64,000 nucleotides of DNA from positions 344,155 to 408,154 of the forward strand of contig NZ_JAINRC010000005.1 of NCBI RefSeq assembly GCF_020400655.1, read 5' to 3'. The notes beneath the pieces were generated by a model that searched no databases, was not told the origin of the DNA, and worked only from the letters and a program-made list of their open reading frames with translations. Both the position numbers and the translations under genes were made by a program. Of the stretch, positions 33,349-41,528 are shown piece by piece. Numbering within the stretch: the first letter of the stretch is position 1; every line of letters begins with the position of its first letter. The DNA comes from Streptomyces spinosus. Its GTDB lineage: Bacteria; Actinomycetota; Actinomycetes; Streptomycetales; Streptomycetaceae.

Positions 33349-34056
33349 CTATGCCCGTCCACCACCCGCCTCGGCCGGCGGGGAAGGGGCCGTCGTCCCG
33401 TGCCCGGCCGGCCGGGAGGGGGCCGTTGCCGCCTGCCCGGCCGGCTGGGCGGTGAGGCCCAGCAGCAGCAGCCGGGTGAAGCTGCGGACCCACTCCTCGT
33501 CCGCGGGTTTGCCGCTGACCAGGGTGCGGTGGACCACCGCGCCCGCGACCACGTCGAAGATGAGGTCGAGGGTGCGGGCGGACTCGCCGGGGTCCGGTTC
33601 CGGGGGAAGCTCGCCGCGGCGCTGGGCCCGGGCGCGGCCCGCCAGGACCAGCCGCATCTGGCGGTCCACGATGGAGGCGCGGATGCGTTCGCGCAGGGCG
33701 TCGTCGCGGGTGGCCTCGGCGACCACCGCCATCAGGCCGCTCTTGGCCTCCGGACGGGCCAGGATGGCCGCGAACTGCAGGACGACGCCCTCGATGTCGG
33801 CGGCGAGGCTGCCGCGGTCGGGGAGTTGCAGTTCGTCGAAGAGTTCCGCCACCGCGTCCACGACCAGCTCGTTCTTGCCGGCCCAGCGGCGGTAGAGCGT
33901 CGTCTTCGCAACCCCGGCCCGCGTGGCGACGTCCCCCAGGGTGAGTTTCGACCAGCCGAGTTCGACCAGAGCCTCCCGGGTCGCGGCCAGGATCGCGGCG
34001 TCCGCCGCGGCGCTGCGCGGGCGTCCGGTACGGCTGGCGGGAGTGCGGCTCTGCAT
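33349..34056 (-). CDS. TetR family regulator
   Basis: 235 residues from the ATG at 34056 (MQSRTPASRTGRPRS), preceded by GGGGG. An in-frame start at 34104 is less likely. The DNA-binding domain is near residues 20-65 (LVELGWSKLTLGDVATRAGVAKTTLYRRWAGKNELV). The C-terminal domain is of the TetR_C_11-like type, and a Pro/Ala-rich tail ends the protein. It converges on icmA with a shared terminator. It could bind the icmA palindrome, but this is unproven. Confidence 0.9.
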   Translation of the reverse strand: MQSRTPASRTGRPRSAAADAAILAATREALVELGWSKLTLGDVATRAGVAKTTLYRRWAGKNELVVDAVAELFDELQLPDRGSLAADIEGVVLQFAAILARPEAKSGLMAVVAEATRDDALRERIRASIVDRQMRLVLAGRARAQRRGELPPEPDPGESARTLDLIFDVVAGAVVHRTLVSGKPADEEWVRSFTRLLLLGLTAQPAGQAATAPSRPAGHGTTAPSPPAEAGGGRA

Positions 34057-34265
34057 GCCCCCGACCATAACCGGCGGGATCTGTGCGGTCGTGAGGGAGA
34101 TCACCGGGGTGTGGTGTCGCGCGGTGCCCTCATGGCATTACGCTACGGGTCGTAGCGAAAGCTCGCGAGGGACGTACGCGGGCGACGACCACCAGGCGTG
34201 GGGTGGGGACCCGGCGCCGAACATCGTTTTTTTCATCAGGCGCGGGATCGGGGGAGGATAGACGC

Positions 34266-35237
34266 ATGCAGCCACGGAACATGTCCATGAGCGGTGTCGT
34301 CGACCTCGCCGCGGTGAAGGCGGCCCAGGAGGCCAAGGCCAAGGCGGAGCAGGCGCGCGCCGAAGCGGCCCGGCACGGCGGTACGGGTGCCGTCTCCCCG
34401 GCCGATCTCGTCATCGACGTCGATGAGGCGGGCTTCGAGCGTGACGTCCTGCAGCGCTCCGCCGAAGTCCCGGTCGTCATCGACTTCTGGGCCGAGTGGT
34501 GTCAGCCCTGCAAGCAGCTGAGCCCGGTCCTGGAGCGGCTGGCCGTCGAGTACAACGGGCGCTTCCTCCTCGCCAAGATCGACGTCGACGCCAACCAGAT
34601 GCTGATGCAGCAGTTCGGGGTCCAGGGCATCCCGGCCGTGTTCGCCGTCGTGGCGGGCCAGGCGCTGCCGCTCTTCCAGGGGGTGGCCGCCGAGCAGCAG
34701 ATCCGGGAGACCCTCGACCAGCTGGTGGCCGTCGCGGAGCAGCGCTTCGGTCTGACCGGTCTGACCGTCGACCCGGACGCGGAGCCGGGCGGCGCCCCGC
34801 GGGCCGAGGCGGCCGAGGGGCCGTACGACGCCGCGCTGAACGCCGCCGCGCGGGCGCTGGACGCCGGCGACCTGGGCGGGGCCGTCCAGGCGTACAAGAA
34901 CGTGCTGGCCGACGACCCGGCGCACCCGGAGGCCAAACTGGGCCTGGCACAGGCCGAGTTGCTCCAGCGGGTACAGGGCATGGACCCGCAGAAGGTGCGT
35001 CAGGAGGCCGCACAGAAGCCGAAGGACGCCCAGGCGCAGATCGCCGCCGCCGACCTGGACCTGGTGGGCGGGCACGTCGAGGACGCCTTCGGGCGGCTCA
35101 TCGAGACCGTGCAGCGCACGGCGGGTGACGACCGCGAGGCGGTACGCCTGCGGTTGCTGGAGCTGTTCGAGGTCGTGGGCCAGGAGGACCCGCGCGTGGT
35201 GGGCGCCCGCAGGGCCCTTGCGCGCGCCCTGTTCTGA
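34266..35237 (+). CDS. thioredoxin-TPR protein (CnoX/YbbN-like)
   Basis: 323 residues from the ATG at 34266 (GGGGGAGGA upstream). The thioredoxin domain has active site Trp78-Cys79-Gln80-Pro81-Cys82 and cis-Pro in GIPAVFAV. It is followed by helical TPR-like repeats (LDAGDLGGAVQAYKNVLADDPAHPEAKLGLAQAELL and beyond). The architecture matches CnoX/YbbN, which hold unfolding or oxidised proteins for chaperones. The N-terminus has an extra coiled-coil stretch of Ala/Lys/Glu (AAVKAAQEAKAKAEQARAE). The gene is isolated, followed by a long non-coding gap. Confidence 0.94.
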   Translation: MQPRNMSMSGVVDLAAVKAAQEAKAKAEQARAEAARHGGTGAVSPADLVIDVDEAGFERDVLQRSAEVPVVIDFWAEWCQPCKQLSPVLERLAVEYNGRFLLAKIDVDANQMLMQQFGVQGIPAVFAVVAGQALPLFQGVAAEQQIRETLDQLVAVAEQRFGLTGLTVDPDAEPGGAPRAEAAEGPYDAALNAAARALDAGDLGGAVQAYKNVLADDPAHPEAKLGLAQAELLQRVQGMDPQKVRQEAAQKPKDAQAQIAAADLDLVGGHVEDAFGRLIETVQRTAGDDREAVRLRLLELFEVVGQEDPRVVGARRALARALF

Positions 35238-35862
35238 CCAGTCGCTAAACGCCACGGCATGTGATGCCGGGGTGAAAGGTTCGCCGACGACGCGTCACGG
35301 TGGCCGCACTTTGCCAAATCTTGGTAATGGCGGCCACTGTTACTCCGAGTAAATCGAGGCCGTTGGTCTGTCTGGATTCGTCCAGGGATCAACGGCTTTG
35401 CTCTGCCCTTCGGTGACACCCAGCGTCGCGGTTCGAGACCGGTCGGTCGTCCTCCGGTTATCCCGCCGTTACTAGCCAGTAACGAACCCCCTTGTGTCAG
35501 GGCCGAGAATGCACCACGATCGGCGACGCTCGGTCCATTCCCGTACCCCGGCAGCCGGTCGGGTCACCGGGAGACTCTGGGTCCCCACCGAGCAGAGCCG
35601 GCGGCAGTGGCGCCGGGTCTAGGGCAGGGGGGTCTTCGCCGGCCGGCGAAGCCTGTCCAGCAGGGTTGTGCGTGATGCGTGTCAGGCGCGACCAGTGGTT
35701 GTCGCTCGGGGGTGATCGCCGGTGATTCGGGCGCGGTTCGCGCCGCCGAGCGCGGGCGCTCTCCTTCCCGAGGACGTAGCACTTCTCCCATCCCTGCCCG
35801 GCTGAGCCGCTCATTCGGGGGCGAGTCCGGGCCAGGAGATGTACGTCCGAGAAGGAGGAAAT
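35238..35862. other. 625-bp intergenic region with several palindromes upstream of DUF6230 locus
   Basis: No convincing gene on either strand. Contents: TTGCCAA/TTGGTAA at 35311-35327 with one mismatch; TTACT-CCG-AGTAA at 35340-35352; CGTTACT-AGCC-AGTAACG at 35467-35484; a perfect 18-bp palindrome CTTCGCCGG/CCGGCGAAG at 35634-35651; and GC-rich hairpin potential near 35725-35760. A long 5' leader or an unannotated RNA is possible. Confidence 0.6.
35467..35484. promoter_or_regulatory. 18-bp operator-like palindrome
   Basis: Perfect 7-bp arms CGTTACT / AGTAACG around AGCC. A weaker relative, TTACT-CCG-AGTAA, lies at 35340-35352. The TTACT/AGTAA half-sites recur in the icmA operator. Confidence 0.65.
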
Positions 35863-36501
35863 ATGGAGTCCCAGGTGCGTGGCGGGACCAGATGGAAGCG
35901 GTTCGCTGTGGTCATGGTGCCCAGCGTGGCCGCCACGGCGTGTATAGGTGTCGCCCTCGCGCAGGGTGCTCTGGCCGCCTCGTTCAGCGTGTCCGGCCAG
36001 TCGTTCAAGGTGTCCGCCGACGAGCTCGTCGGCACCGGCTTCTCGCAGTACGGCGCCATCGACAGCGGTTACACGCTGGACGGCAAGAAGACGGCGCACC
36101 CGGTGGCCGTCTCGGCGTTCAAGCACGCCGAGATCACCAACCTGTGCCAGTCCGTGGTCACGCCCGACGTGCCGATCTTCGGCAACGTCAGCCTGATCCT
36201 GCGGGCCGGCGGCGCGGGCGCCGAGAAGGTCCAGGCCGACAACATCTACATCGACGTCGCCGACCTGAACGCCGACGCCACGTTCGAGAACATCGACATC
36301 GGTGTGGCCGCCAAGGACGCCTCCAAGGGTCCGGGCATGAAGGGCGGCGCCGAGCAGGCCAACCCGTACGGGTTCGCCCAGCAGGCCGACAAGGCCACGC
36401 TGTCCGGCGTGAAGCAGACGGCGTGGGCGACCACCGCCGGAACCTTCAAGCTCAGCGGCCTGAAGATGTCGCTGTCGACGGGTGTCAAGGAGTGCTACTA
36501 A
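35863..36501 (+). CDS. DUF6230 secreted/membrane-anchored protein
   Basis: 212 residues from the ATG at 35863, which has a near-perfect GAAGGAGGAAAT ribosome site. Residues about 13-39 form a signal/anchor (AVVMVPSVAATACIGVALAQGALAA). The mature part is a beta-rich domain with ITNLCQSVVTPDVPIFGNVSL and a final KECY, giving one Cys pair that could form a disulfide outside the cell. Orthologues have been labelled cholesterol esterase, but I see no GxSxG lipase motif. It is followed by DUF6114 and a stalk protein. Function unknown. Confidence 0.9.
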   Translation: MESQVRGGTRWKRFAVVMVPSVAATACIGVALAQGALAASFSVSGQSFKVSADELVGTGFSQYGAIDSGYTLDGKKTAHPVAVSAFKHAEITNLCQSVVTPDVPIFGNVSLILRAGGAGAEKVQADNIYIDVADLNADATFENIDIGVAAKDASKGPGMKGGAEQANPYGFAQQADKATLSGVKQTAWATTAGTFKLSGLKMSLSTGVKECY

Positions 36502-36618
36502 GCACTCGCTGACGGGCGGGGGAGCCGATGGCGCCCCCGCCCGTCCACACTCCGGCCGCGTCGTCACACGCGGCACACATCACCACCACAGCAACGCCGC
36601 ACCAGGGAGCTGTTTTCC

Positions 36619-37209
36619 ATGAGCGCCGAGACTCCTGCCGCCGCACCCGGCCAGTTCACCCGCCGGAGGCTGCAGTTCCGCGCCTGGCGGGGCACGCGGC
36701 CGTTCTGGGCCGGACTGTTCGTCATGCTCGGCGGCTTTCCGATCATGTACTTCCCGTACGCCCACCTGCAGCTCGGGCACCTGACGCTGGCCATGGCGAC
36801 CACCGCGGGAGCCGGGTCCCTGATCATCGGTGTGCTGCTCATCGTCCTGGGCGTCAGCCTCTGGTTCCAGAAGCACGTACGGACCTTCGCGGGCGTCGCC
36901 GCGATCCTGCTGGCGCTGGTGTCCATCCCCGTGTCCAACTTCGGCGGCTTCGTCGTCGGCTTCCTGCTCGCCCTGGTCGGCGGAGCGCTGGCCGTGGCGT
37001 GGGCGCCGGGCGCGCCGCCGCAGGAGCAGCCGCCGGCCGAGGCCACCCCGGACGAGGGCGGTGCCCCCGGCACGGTCCCGCTGCCGCACCAGGGCACGGA
37101 CCCGGCGGCCGGCACGGCCCCGGCCGGGCCGTACAAGGCGCCGTGGGAGAACGACCTGTCAGGAACGAGCCCGGCCAACGGGGCGAACGGGAGGCACAGT
37201 GCCGGCTGA
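36619..37209 (+). CDS. DUF6114 membrane protein
   Basis: 196 residues. Four hydrophobic segments between about residues 30 and 130 (FWAGLFVMLGGFPIMYFP, LAMATTAGAGSLIIGVLLIVLG, FAGVAAILLALVSIPVSNF, VVGFLLALVGGALAVAWAP), then a Pro/Gly/Ala-rich cytoplasmic tail with repeated PAEATPDEGG-like polar residues. The N-terminus has QFRAWRGTRPFWAG, typical of DUF6114. The gene is 117 bp after DUF6230 and overlaps the next gene by 11 bp. The trio is probably one transcript. Confidence 0.92.
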   Translation: MSAETPAAAPGQFTRRRLQFRAWRGTRPFWAGLFVMLGGFPIMYFPYAHLQLGHLTLAMATTAGAGSLIIGVLLIVLGVSLWFQKHVRTFAGVAAILLALVSIPVSNFGGFVVGFLLALVGGALAVAWAPGAPPQEQPPAEATPDEGGAPGTVPLPHQGTDPAAGTAPAGPYKAPWENDLSGTSPANGANGRHSAG

Positions 37210-38710
37210 CGAGGTGACCCGCGGGACCGACGTGGACGGGTCCCGCGCGAGAACCGGGCCCCGCCACGCGGCCCCCAGAAAGCCGCTGTTCACCAGGTTC
37301 CACATGCCGGCCGGCAAGGCGATAGCCTCGGTGGCCATGCCCACGGCGGTGCTCATGGGCATGGGCCTCACCTCCACCCTCGCCCTCGCCGACAACAACG
37401 GCGGCCCGTCCCCGTCGACGTCGGCGAAGAGCCTGACGGCCGACGAGTACAAGGACTGCGTGAAGGCGCTGGACGACGGCTCCAAGGACCCCTCGGCCAC
37501 GCCGTCGCCGTCCGCGTCCCAGAGCACGACGGCCGCGCCGTCGCCGTCGCAGACCACCGGGAGCGGGAAGACACAGGACTCGGGCGGCACCTCTTCGTCG
37601 GATTCAGGTTCCGGCGACGAGGACACGCCCGCTCCGACCGCGACCTCGGGGTCCTCCGACTCCGGCTCGGGCTCCGGTTCCTCGGACTCCGGTTCCGGCT
37701 CGTCGGGTTCCGGCTCGTCGGGTTCCGGCTCGTCGGGTTCGGGCTCGTCGGATTCGGGCTCGTCGGGTTCCGGGTCCTCGGGCTCGGACTCCGGTTCGGG
37801 TTCGGGTTCGGGTTCGGGCGGTGACACGACCACCGGAGGCGCGGCCCCCCAGACCGGGAGCGCCGGCGGGAACGTCCTCGACACCATCGGCGACACGCTC
37901 GGTGACCTGCTCACCGGCGGCAAGGACTCCGGCACGACGTCGCAGACGCCGGCCCCGGCACCGTCCGCGTCCCAGTCCGCCACGCAGACCCCGGACACCC
38001 CGTCCACGGACACCTCGTCCGGCGGGAGCACGGAGTCGGGCGGCGGCACGGAGTCCGGCGGTACCTCCGGCACCGTCGAGGACACGGTGAAGAAGGCCAC
38101 GGACACGGCCGAGGACACCGCCGACGGCACCACCGGCACGGTCTCCAGGACGGCCGGGGACGCCGCGAAGACGGCCGGTGACGCGACGGGTTCGGCCACG
38201 CCGAGCCCGTCCGCGAGCGAGTCAGCCTCCGCCGACGACTGCCCGGTGGCCACCGACGACGAGGGCGGCGTCGACAACAAGGTGCCGGTGGCGAACGACC
38301 CCTGGTACCTGAACGCCAGCTCCCTGCTCCTCAAGGGCGCCGACTACCAGGGCATCGTCGAGGTGAAGACGGCGGGCGGCACCACCAAGAAGGTGCTGAA
38401 GTACGTCATCTCCGGCGGCACCGACATCGGCGACCTGCACCAGACGGTGAAGGACGCGCAGGCGAACAAGACGTACCACGTCCAGGCCGCCAAGGGTTCG
38501 ACGTCCACCATCACCGGCGGCGACACGGTGATGTACACCGAGAGCATCTCGGGCAACCTGTTCGGGCTGATCCCTGTGACCTTCAGCCCCGACAGCCCGC
38601 CCCCGCTGAACATCCCGCTGATCTACTTCACCAACGTCAAGGTGACCCAGGCGGCGCAGTTCGGCGGCAACCTGCACGTGCCGGGCATGCACGTGTACAC
38701 GACCGACTGA
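37199..38710 (+). CDS. secreted Ser/Gly-stalk protein with conserved C-terminal domain
   Basis: 503 residues from the GTG at 37199 (GGGAGG upstream), overlapping the DUF6114 stop. Layout: a 35-residue polar N-terminus; a signal segment to about residue 64 ending LALA-DN; a Ser/Gly/Asp-rich stalk of about 250 residues (GSGSS and SGSGSG repeats); then a compact C-terminal domain from about residue 346 (DDCPVATDD to the end) with DPWYLNASSLLLKGADYQGIVEVKT and LIYFTNVKVTQAAQFGG. The protein is probably exported and surface-exposed. No sortase motif is seen. Its domain partner is likely the DUF6230 protein; the function is unknown. Confidence 0.85.
   Translation: MPADEVTRGTDVDGSRARTGPRHAAPRKPLFTRFHMPAGKAIASVAMPTAVLMGMGLTSTLALADNNGGPSPSTSAKSLTADEYKDCVKALDDGSKDPSATPSPSASQSTTAAPSPSQTTGSGKTQDSGGTSSSDSGSGDEDTPAPTATSGSSDSGSGSGSSDSGSGSSGSGSSGSGSSGSGSSDSGSSGSGSSGSDSGSGSGSGSGGDTTTGGAAPQTGSAGGNVLDTIGDTLGDLLTGGKDSGTTSQTPAPAPSASQSATQTPDTPSTDTSSGGSTESGGGTESGGTSGTVEDTVKKATDTAEDTADGTTGTVSRTAGDAAKTAGDATGSATPSPSASESASADDCPVATDDEGGVDNKVPVANDPWYLNASSLLLKGADYQGIVEVKTAGGTTKKVLKYVISGGTDIGDLHQTVKDAQANKTYHVQAAKGSTSTITGGDTVMYTESISGNLFGLIPVTFSPDSPPPLNIPLIYFTNVKVTQAAQFGGNLHVPGMHVYTTD
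37640..37825 (+). repeat. Ser/Gly coding tandem repeats
   Basis: TCGGGTTCCGGCTCG-type 15-bp units (coding SGSGS) repeat several times around 37690-37770, followed by GGTTCG repeats near 37795-37817. Such arrays are prone to length change. Confidence 0.8.
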
Positions 38711-38743
38711 GCGGTCGTACAAGCCGGTCCGGGAGCCGCACGA

Positions 38744-38782
38744 CACCGAGGGCGCCCCCCGTCGCGGGGGGCGCCCTCGGTG
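38744..38782. terminator. bidirectional hairpin between stalk gene and pyruvate kinase
   Basis: A perfect 18-bp stem (CACCGAGGGCGCCCCCC then G, paired with C then GGGGGGCGCCCTCGGTG) with a 3-nt loop between the convergent genes. Confidence 0.9.
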
Positions 38783-38807
38783 CCTCACAAGACCCTTGCG
38801 GGACGGG

Positions 38808-40235
38808 TCACTTGCTCTGGGTGCCCAGGTGGTGGACGCGGAGCATGTTGGTGGTGCCGGGGACCCCGGGGGGCGAGCCGGCGGTGATGATGAGGGTGTC
38901 GCCTCGCTCGAAGCGGCTGAGCCGGTCGACCTCCTGGTCCACCAGGTCGACCATCTCGTCGGTGGTGTTCACGAACGGCACGACGTGCGACTCCACGCCC
39001 CAGCTCAGGGTGAGCTGGTTGCGGGTGCCCTCGTCCGTGGTGAAGGCGATGATCGGCTGGATCGCGCGGTAGCGGGAGAGCCGGCGCGCGGTGTCACCGG
39101 ACTGCGTGAAGGCGACCAGGCCCTTGGCGCCGAGGAAGTCGGCGATCTCGGCGGCGGCACGGGCCACCGAACCGCCCTGCGTACGCGGCTTCTTGCCGGG
39201 GACGAGGGGCTGCAGGCCCTTGGAGAGCAGCTCCTGCTCGGCCGCCACGACGATCTTCGACATGGTCTTGACCGTCTCGACCGGGTACGCGCCCACGCTG
39301 GACTCGGCCGACAGCATGACCGCGTCGGCGCCGTCCAGGATCGCGTTGGCGACGTCGGAGGCCTCGGCGCGGGTCGGACGCGAGTTGGTGATCATCGACT
39401 CCATCATCTGGGTCGCGACGATCACCGGCTTGGCGTTGCGCCGGCACAGCTCGATCAGGCGCTTCTGCACCATGGGGACCTTCTCGAGCGGGTACTCGAC
39501 GGCGAGGTCGCCACGGGCGACCATCACGCCGTCGAACGCCATCACGACGTCCTCCATGTTCTCCACCGCCTGCGGCTTCTCCACCTTGGCGATGACGGGG
39601 ACGCGGCGCCCCTCCTCGTCCATGACGCGGTGGACGTCGTGGATGTCCTTGGCGTCCCGGACGAAGGACAGCGCGACCAGGTCGCAGCCCATGCGGAGGG
39701 CGAAGCGCAGGTCCTCGACGTCCTTCTCGCTCAGCGCGGGCACGTTGACGGCCGTGCCGGGCAGGTTGATGCCCTTGTGGTCGGAGACGACACCGCCCTC
39801 GATGACGATCGTCCTCACCCGCGGGCCCTCGACGTCCAGGACCTTCAGCTCGACGTTGCCGTCGTTGATCAGGACCTGGTCGCCGCGCGAGACGTCGCCC
39901 GGCAGGCCCTTGTACGTCGTACCGCAGATGTGCTTGTCACCCGGCACGTCCTCGGTCGTGATGACGAACTCGTCACCGCGCTCCAGCTCGACCGGGCCCT
40001 CGGCGAAGGTCTCCAGGCGGATCTTCGGGCCCTGCAGGTCGGCGAGGACGCCGATGGGACGGCCGGTCTCCTTGGAGGCGGCCCGGACGCGGTCGTACCG
40101 CGCCTGGTGCTCGGCGTGGGTGCCGTGGCTGAAGTTGAACCGGGCCACGTTCATGCCCGCCTCGATCATGGCGACGAGCATCTCGTGGGAGTCGACCGCG
40201 GGGCCGAGAGTACAGACGATTTTCGAACGGCGCAT
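38808..40235 (-). CDS. pyk: pyruvate kinase
   Basis: 475 residues, standard. It converts phosphoenolpyruvate and ADP to pyruvate and ATP. Seen: MRRSKIVCTLGP, the conserved MNVARFNFSHGTHAEH, DLQGPKIR, the metal/substrate block GVMVARGDLAVEYP, ATQMMESMI and TSGDTARRLSR-like C-terminal regulatory features. It is probably the second of the two Streptomyces pyruvate kinases. It is followed by a strong terminator. The upstream region holds a perfect palindrome and a TAGGAT box 6 bp before the ATG. Confidence 0.97.
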   Translation of the reverse strand: MRRSKIVCTLGPAVDSHEMLVAMIEAGMNVARFNFSHGTHAEHQARYDRVRAASKETGRPIGVLADLQGPKIRLETFAEGPVELERGDEFVITTEDVPGDKHICGTTYKGLPGDVSRGDQVLINDGNVELKVLDVEGPRVRTIVIEGGVVSDHKGINLPGTAVNVPALSEKDVEDLRFALRMGCDLVALSFVRDAKDIHDVHRVMDEEGRRVPVIAKVEKPQAVENMEDVVMAFDGVMVARGDLAVEYPLEKVPMVQKRLIELCRRNAKPVIVATQMMESMITNSRPTRAEASDVANAILDGADAVMLSAESSVGAYPVETVKTMSKIVVAAEQELLSKGLQPLVPGKKPRTQGGSVARAAAEIADFLGAKGLVAFTQSGDTARRLSRYRAIQPIIAFTTDEGTRNQLTLSWGVESHVVPFVNTTDEMVDLVDQEVDRLSRFERGDTLIITAGSPPGVPGTTNMLRVHHLGTQSK

Positions 40236-40241
40236 GGGGCG

Positions 40242-40276
40242 ATCCTATCGGTTTGTTTCGCTACGGAATATTCCGT
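40242..40276 (-). promoter_or_regulatory. pyk promoter region with 14-bp palindrome
   Basis: A perfect ACGGAAT/ATTCCGT palindrome at 40263-40276 lies over the likely -35, with TAGGAT (40247 to 40242) as -10. The same TAGGAT contains AGGA at ribosome-site distance from the ATG, so whether the mRNA is leaderless is open. Confidence 0.55.
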
Positions 40277-40319
40277 CTGGCGGAAGATACAAATGAGTGC
40301 CACACCGCTCAGGTGCTAT

Positions 40320-41528
40320 TCAGTTGTTCTTTCCGACCAGTGCGTAGGTCTGTGTCGCGATCTCCAGTTCTTCATCCGTCGGCACCACCGCGACCGCCAC
40401 CCGGGCGGACTCCGGCGAAATCAGCCGTGGTCCGCCGCCGCGCACGGCGTTGCGCTCCGGGTCGACCGCCAGGCCCATGCCCTCCAGGCCCGCGACCGCC
40501 GCCTCCCGCACCGGTGCCGCGTTCTCGCCGACCCCGGCGGTGAAGGCCACCGCGTCCACCGTGCCGAGCACGGCGTAATAGGCGCCGATGTACTTCTTGA
40601 TCCGGTGAATGTAAATGTCGAAGGCGAGCGCGGCCTCTTCGTCGCCCTCGTCGATCCGGCGGCGGATCTCCCGCATGTCGTTGTCCCCGCACAGACCGAA
40701 CAGACCGCTCCTCTTGTTGAGAAGAGTGTCGATCTCGTCCATGGACATATCCCCAACCCGGGCCAAATGGAAGATGACGGCCGGATCCAGGTCACCGGAG
40801 CGCGTACCCATCACGAGCCCCTCCAGGGGAGTCAGCCCCATGGAGGTGTCCACGCACCGGCCCTTCTCGACCGCGGAGGCGGACGCGCCGTTGCCCAGGT
40901 GCAGCACGATCACGTTGACCTCGGACGGGTCCTTGCCCAGCAGCCGCGCGGTCCGACGCGAGACGTACGCGTGCGAGGTGCCGTGGAAGCCGTAGCGGCG
41001 GATGCGGTGGCGGTCGGCGATCTTCGGGTCGATCGCGTAGCGCGCCGCCGGCTCCGGCATCGTCGTGTGGAACGCGGTGTCGAAGACGGCGACCTGGGGC
41101 AGGTCCGGTCGGAGCGCCCGCGCGGTGCGGATGCCGGTGAGGTTGGCCGGGTTGTGCAGCGGGGCGACCGGGATCAGCCGCTCGATCTCGGTGAGCACCT
41201 CGTCGTCGACGACGGTGGGCTCGGTGAAGAACATCCCGCCGTGCACCACCCGGTGGCCGATCGCGGCCAGCTCGGGGGAGTCCAGGCCCAGGCCGTCGCG
41301 GGCCAGCTCCTCGGCGACCGCCTTCAGGGCGGCGTCGTGGTCGGCGATCGGTCCGGTGCGCTCGCGGTTGCCGCCGCCGGTGCGGGTGTGCTCGACGCGG
41401 GAGGTCTGCTCGCCGATGCGCTCGACCAGGCCCACCGCGAGCCGGCTGCTGTCCCGCATGTCCAGCAGCTGGTACTTCAGCGACGAGGAACCGGAGTTGA
41501 AGACGAGGACACGGGTGGGGGAGGTCAC
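40320..41528 (-). CDS. ackA: acetate kinase
   Basis: 402 residues, full length. It transfers phosphate between acetyl phosphate and ADP, making acetate and ATP. Family blocks: RVLVFNSGSSSLKYQLLD near the start, AIGHRVVHGG, YGFHGTSHAYV and HLGNGASASAV, followed by DTSMGLTPLEGLVMGTRSGDLDP. The start ATG overlaps the stop of pta by 4 bp (41525-41528), so the two are translated together. They form the acetyl-CoA/acetate overflow pathway next to pyk. Confidence 0.98.
   Translation of the reverse strand: MTSPTRVLVFNSGSSSLKYQLLDMRDSSRLAVGLVERIGEQTSRVEHTRTGGGNRERTGPIADHDAALKAVAEELARDGLGLDSPELAAIGHRVVHGGMFFTEPTVVDDEVLTEIERLIPVAPLHNPANLTGIRTARALRPDLPQVAVFDTAFHTTMPEPAARYAIDPKIADRHRIRRYGFHGTSHAYVSRRTARLLGKDPSEVNVIVLHLGNGASASAVEKGRCVDTSMGLTPLEGLVMGTRSGDLDPAVIFHLARVGDMSMDEIDTLLNKRSGLFGLCGDNDMREIRRRIDEGDEEAALAFDIYIHRIKKYIGAYYAVLGTVDAVAFTAGVGENAAPVREAAVAGLEGMGLAVDPERNAVRGGGPRLISPESARVAVAVVPTDEELEIATQTYALVGKNN

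Noticed and set aside
35492..35725. A short 77-codon open frame in the DUF6230 upstream gap
   Set aside because: Ser/Gly/Arg composition without any domain or ribosome site; the region is better explained as regulatory.
37640..37825. Ser/Gly repeats considered as a non-coding repeat array
   Set aside because: The frame stays open and the repeats encode the stalk of the 37199 protein.
38744..38782. GC hairpin considered as a mobile-element end
   Set aside because: It is a symmetric terminator between two convergent genes, with no transposase or target duplication.
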